Shown piece by piece: positions 40,302 to 41,885 of a stretch of 41,885 nt of DNA. The first letter of the stretch is position 1. Each line of letters starts with the position of its first letter. The position numbers and the translations under genes were made by a program. The notes under the pieces were generated by a model. That model had not been told where the DNA came from and made no database searches. It worked only from the letters and a program-made list of their open reading frames with translations. The DNA lies in the NCBI GenBank assembly GCA_016202695.1, contig JACQOE010000047.1:1-41885 (forward strand), read 5' to 3'. The stretch is from Pseudomonadota bacterium. GTDB taxonomy: Bacteria; Pseudomonadota; Alphaproteobacteria; JACQOE01.

Positions 40302-41297
40302 TCAACGCGCCGCGTTGACGTAGCTCGGATCGTAGAACGCCGAAACCGGCTTGAGCGGGCGCTTGAGATCGCCGTAGCTGTCCAACACCTCTATGGCCTC
40401 TCTCACCCCCGACTCGCGGATCGCGGAATTGCGGTCGAAGCTTTGGATCTTCATCAGCAGATCATAGGTCGCCGCCGAGTCGGCCTCGGACGTCTTTGTC
40501 TTCTCGGAAAGAAGGCGAATGGCGTCCGCGCGATTCGCCGGGTCGTAGACCCACGCGATCGCCTTGTTGTTCACGCGGATGAACTTCACGACCGCCGACT
40601 TATGCGCGTCCGCCCACTTCGCATCGGCGTGAAACACCAGGAACGGCAAGTCCCGGGCATAGGTCGCGACGGGCCCGAGATCGGTGAAGCCCTCCGACAC
40701 CGCCTTGAAGCTGATCGGCGGCGAAAGGATGGAACCCTCGACACCGCCACTGCTGAGGGCGGCGAACCGGTTCCCTGTCGAACCCGAGTAGAGCAGCTGC
40801 ACGTCCTTGAGCGGATCCAGGCCGTGAGCGCGGGCCATGGCCGCCCACCACACGGCGGTGATGTCCTTCACCCCGCCGACGATCACGCGCTTGCCTTTCA
40901 GGTCCTTGACCGACTTGATGTCCTTCGCGGCAAGCAGGCTGTGAGCCCCGACCGCGAAGGAGTTGGCGATTACCTTCATGCCGCCGCCGCCGTCGATAAC
41001 GCGAATCGAATCCGTGAGCGAGGAGTTGCCGATATCGATGGCGTCGGCGGCGACGAGCTGAAGCGACTTGGCGCTGCTTCCCGTCATTGCGATCTCGACG
41101 TCGAGGCCCTCCTGGCGAAACAGGCCCTTCTCCTCGGCGACGAAAATCGGCCAATTGGTGACCGAAAGGGTGATCATGCCGAGCCGGATCTTTTCCGCCG
41201 CGCTGGCGTCCCCGAACCGAAGGGAGAGGGCAAAGATGAAGACGCAGGCCAGCGACACGGCGCGCGCAATTGGGCCGACGATGGATGACCTTCGCAT
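40302..41297 (-). CDS. ABC substrate-binding protein, SsuA/ThiY/NMT1 type
   Basis: Periplasmic receptor of 331 aa with a signal peptide (about residues 1-33, hydrophobic VSLACVFIFALSLRF, then GDASAAEKI). Mature start KIRLGMITLSVTNWPIFVAE, followed by KGLFRQEGLDVEIAMTGSS, is the classic NMT1/SsuA pattern; also ANSFAVGAHSLLAAKDIKSV and DLKGKRVIVGG. The ATG at 41297 has GGGGGA 9 nt upstream; a TTG start at 41312 would add five residues. It probably supplies the convergent permease/ATPase pair (36691-38343). Ligands of the family range from sulfonates and taurine to pyrimidine precursors; the neighbouring hydantoinase suggests a cyclic ureide or pyrimidine (inference). Confidence 0.93.
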   Translation of the reverse strand: MRRSSIVGPIARAVSLACVFIFALSLRFGDASAAEKIRLGMITLSVTNWPIFVAEEKGLFRQEGLDVEIAMTGSSAKSLQLVAADAIDIGNSSLTDSIRVIDGGGGMKVIANSFAVGAHSLLAAKDIKSVKDLKGKRVIVGGVKDITAVWWAAMARAHGLDPLKDVQLLYSGSTGNRFAALSSGGVEGSILSPPISFKAVSEGFTDLGPVATYARDLPFLVFHADAKWADAHKSAVVKFIRVNNKAIAWVYDPANRADAIRLLSEKTKTSEADSAATYDLLMKIQSFDRNSAIRESGVREAIEVLDSYGDLKRPLKPVSAFYDPSYVNAAR

Positions 41298-41784
41298 GCC
41301 TTGTTCCCCCAAAGATGAGATGACATCAATCTAGCCCGAAGCACCCCGATGTCAATCGGCGCCGCCTCGTCGTGCCAAGGCGGCCGCTCGGACGGCGAGG
41401 CTGCGGGCTCGGCCGTCGCGGTTCCTGCCGGTCGACGGATCGCCTCGTTTGCGGTTCGCACTCGGCGCCATCGCCCGCCGTGCCCGGCCCTCCCTTGCGA
41501 TTGGACAGCGAGTCGCCGTGGAATGCCTGCGGAGCCTGGGGGAGGGGAGCCCCGCCCGCCGGCGCGCGACGGGAGGTGGGGGGCGAAGCGTCCTCGCGGG
41601 CGCACGATCGACGTCGTCCCGCGAGTCTTCGTGAGCATGCGGCCGGTCTGCCGGGCGGAGGCGCGCCACCCGGTCGATTCCTGCTGCGCAGAGTGATTTG
41701 AAACATTATAATCAAAAATCTAACGGGAATCGTGATCGCGCGCCTGGGTACTCCTGGCTGTGGCCCCTTTGCGGAGTACGTGAC
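41298..41784. other. Intergenic region with AT-rich island
   Basis: A 487-bp gap between divergent genes. The open frames here are Arg/Pro/Gly-rich and have no recognisable motif. An AT-rich patch at 41696-41725 stands out: on the plus strand TTGAAA (41698-41703) is followed after 17 bp by TAACGG, a weak candidate promoter for the gene at 41785, and on the minus strand the same patch contains TATAAT. The assignment is tentative. Confidence 0.35.
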
Positions 41785-41885
41785 ATGGCCCTCAACACCC
41801 TTTCCCTCCCGGTCGATATTCCGTGGAAGCGAATCTGCGTCAGCCCCGCCATGGTGGAGCGCACGGTCTGCGACAGGCGCTTCCC
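41785..41885 (+). CDS. Start of an unidentified gene (3' end off window)
   Basis: ATG at 41785 with GGAG 8 nt upstream. The visible 33 residues (beginning MALNTLSLPVDIPWKRICVS, then PAMVERTVCD) have a protein-like composition quite unlike the surrounding Arg/Pro-rich random frames, so a real gene is likely. I do not recognise the family from this fragment. Confidence 0.6.
   Translation, partial: MALNTLSLPVDIPWKRICVSPAMVERTVCDRRF

Noticed and set aside
1..41885. CRISPR arrays, tRNA or rRNA genes, phage or intact insertion sequence
   Set aside because: No regularly spaced repeats, no cloverleaf-like segments, and no transposase, integrase or phage structural protein were seen when reading both strands; short RNAs could still be missed by eye.

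Overview
The window is GC-rich (roughly 65-70 %) bacterial chromosomal DNA with tightly packed operons. It looks like an alphaproteobacterium, probably from the Rhodospirillales/Hyphomicrobiales range. Evidence: a canonical alphaproteobacterial-type Rieske protein with a twin-arginine signal, an aa3-type cytochrome oxidase cluster, many ABC/TRAP solute-uptake systems with catabolic enzymes, and an AtuA (DUF1446) plus DUF4387 pair. I saw no rRNA, tRNA, CRISPR array, phage genes or intact insertion sequence. The lineage is inference; no marker gene was compared.

Layout. 1-4400: a dipeptide-type ABC importer. The minus-strand genes dppB-like, dppC-like and an ATPase cut by the left edge overlap by 4 bp; the solute-binding protein is divergent. 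4442-7472: an SDR-fold protein lacking the usual Tyr/Lys, then minus-strand cupin, AtuA-family and DUF4387 genes. 7727-8747: three small plus-strand genes, one of them a secreted stand-alone copy of the C-terminal part of the flagellar P-ring protein FlgI. 8903-12955: an orphan TRAP binding protein, a maleate-isomerase/Asp-Glu-racemase-like protein, and a divergent HyuB-type hydantoinase/oxoprolinase subunit.

13193-23304 is the most interesting region: about 10 kb of same-strand genes that look like one copper/thiol-redox operon. In transcription order: a small Cys/His-rich ORF, a DUF5676 membrane protein, a His/Gly/Cys-rich DUF2933 protein, a FAD oxidoreductase with a Cys-rich tail, a Cu(I)-type P1B ATPase (YHS-HMA-HMA), a membrane-anchored cupredoxin, a DsbD/CcdA-type electron conduit with an N-terminal CxxC domain, two DUF1573 proteins, a YVTN beta-propeller, an ICMT/PEMT-like membrane methyltransferase and an orphan Rieske protein. 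Together they suggest envelope copper handling coupled to thiol and electron transfer.

23760-29596: a crotonase-fold protein lacking both catalytic glutamates, a complete TRAP transporter (dctP-dctQ-dctM), a 140-bp MITE-like element and a GMC oxidoreductase. 29759-35829: a DUF2189 membrane protein followed by a cytochrome c oxidase operon (subunit II, I, two different subunit III-family proteins, subunit IV), ending against a 5'-truncated gene. 36691-41297: a nitrate/taurine-type ABC permease and ATPase converge on a minus-strand binding protein and hydantoinase-like amidohydrolase, with an MmgE/PrpD remnant at the junction. A new gene begins at the right edge (41785).
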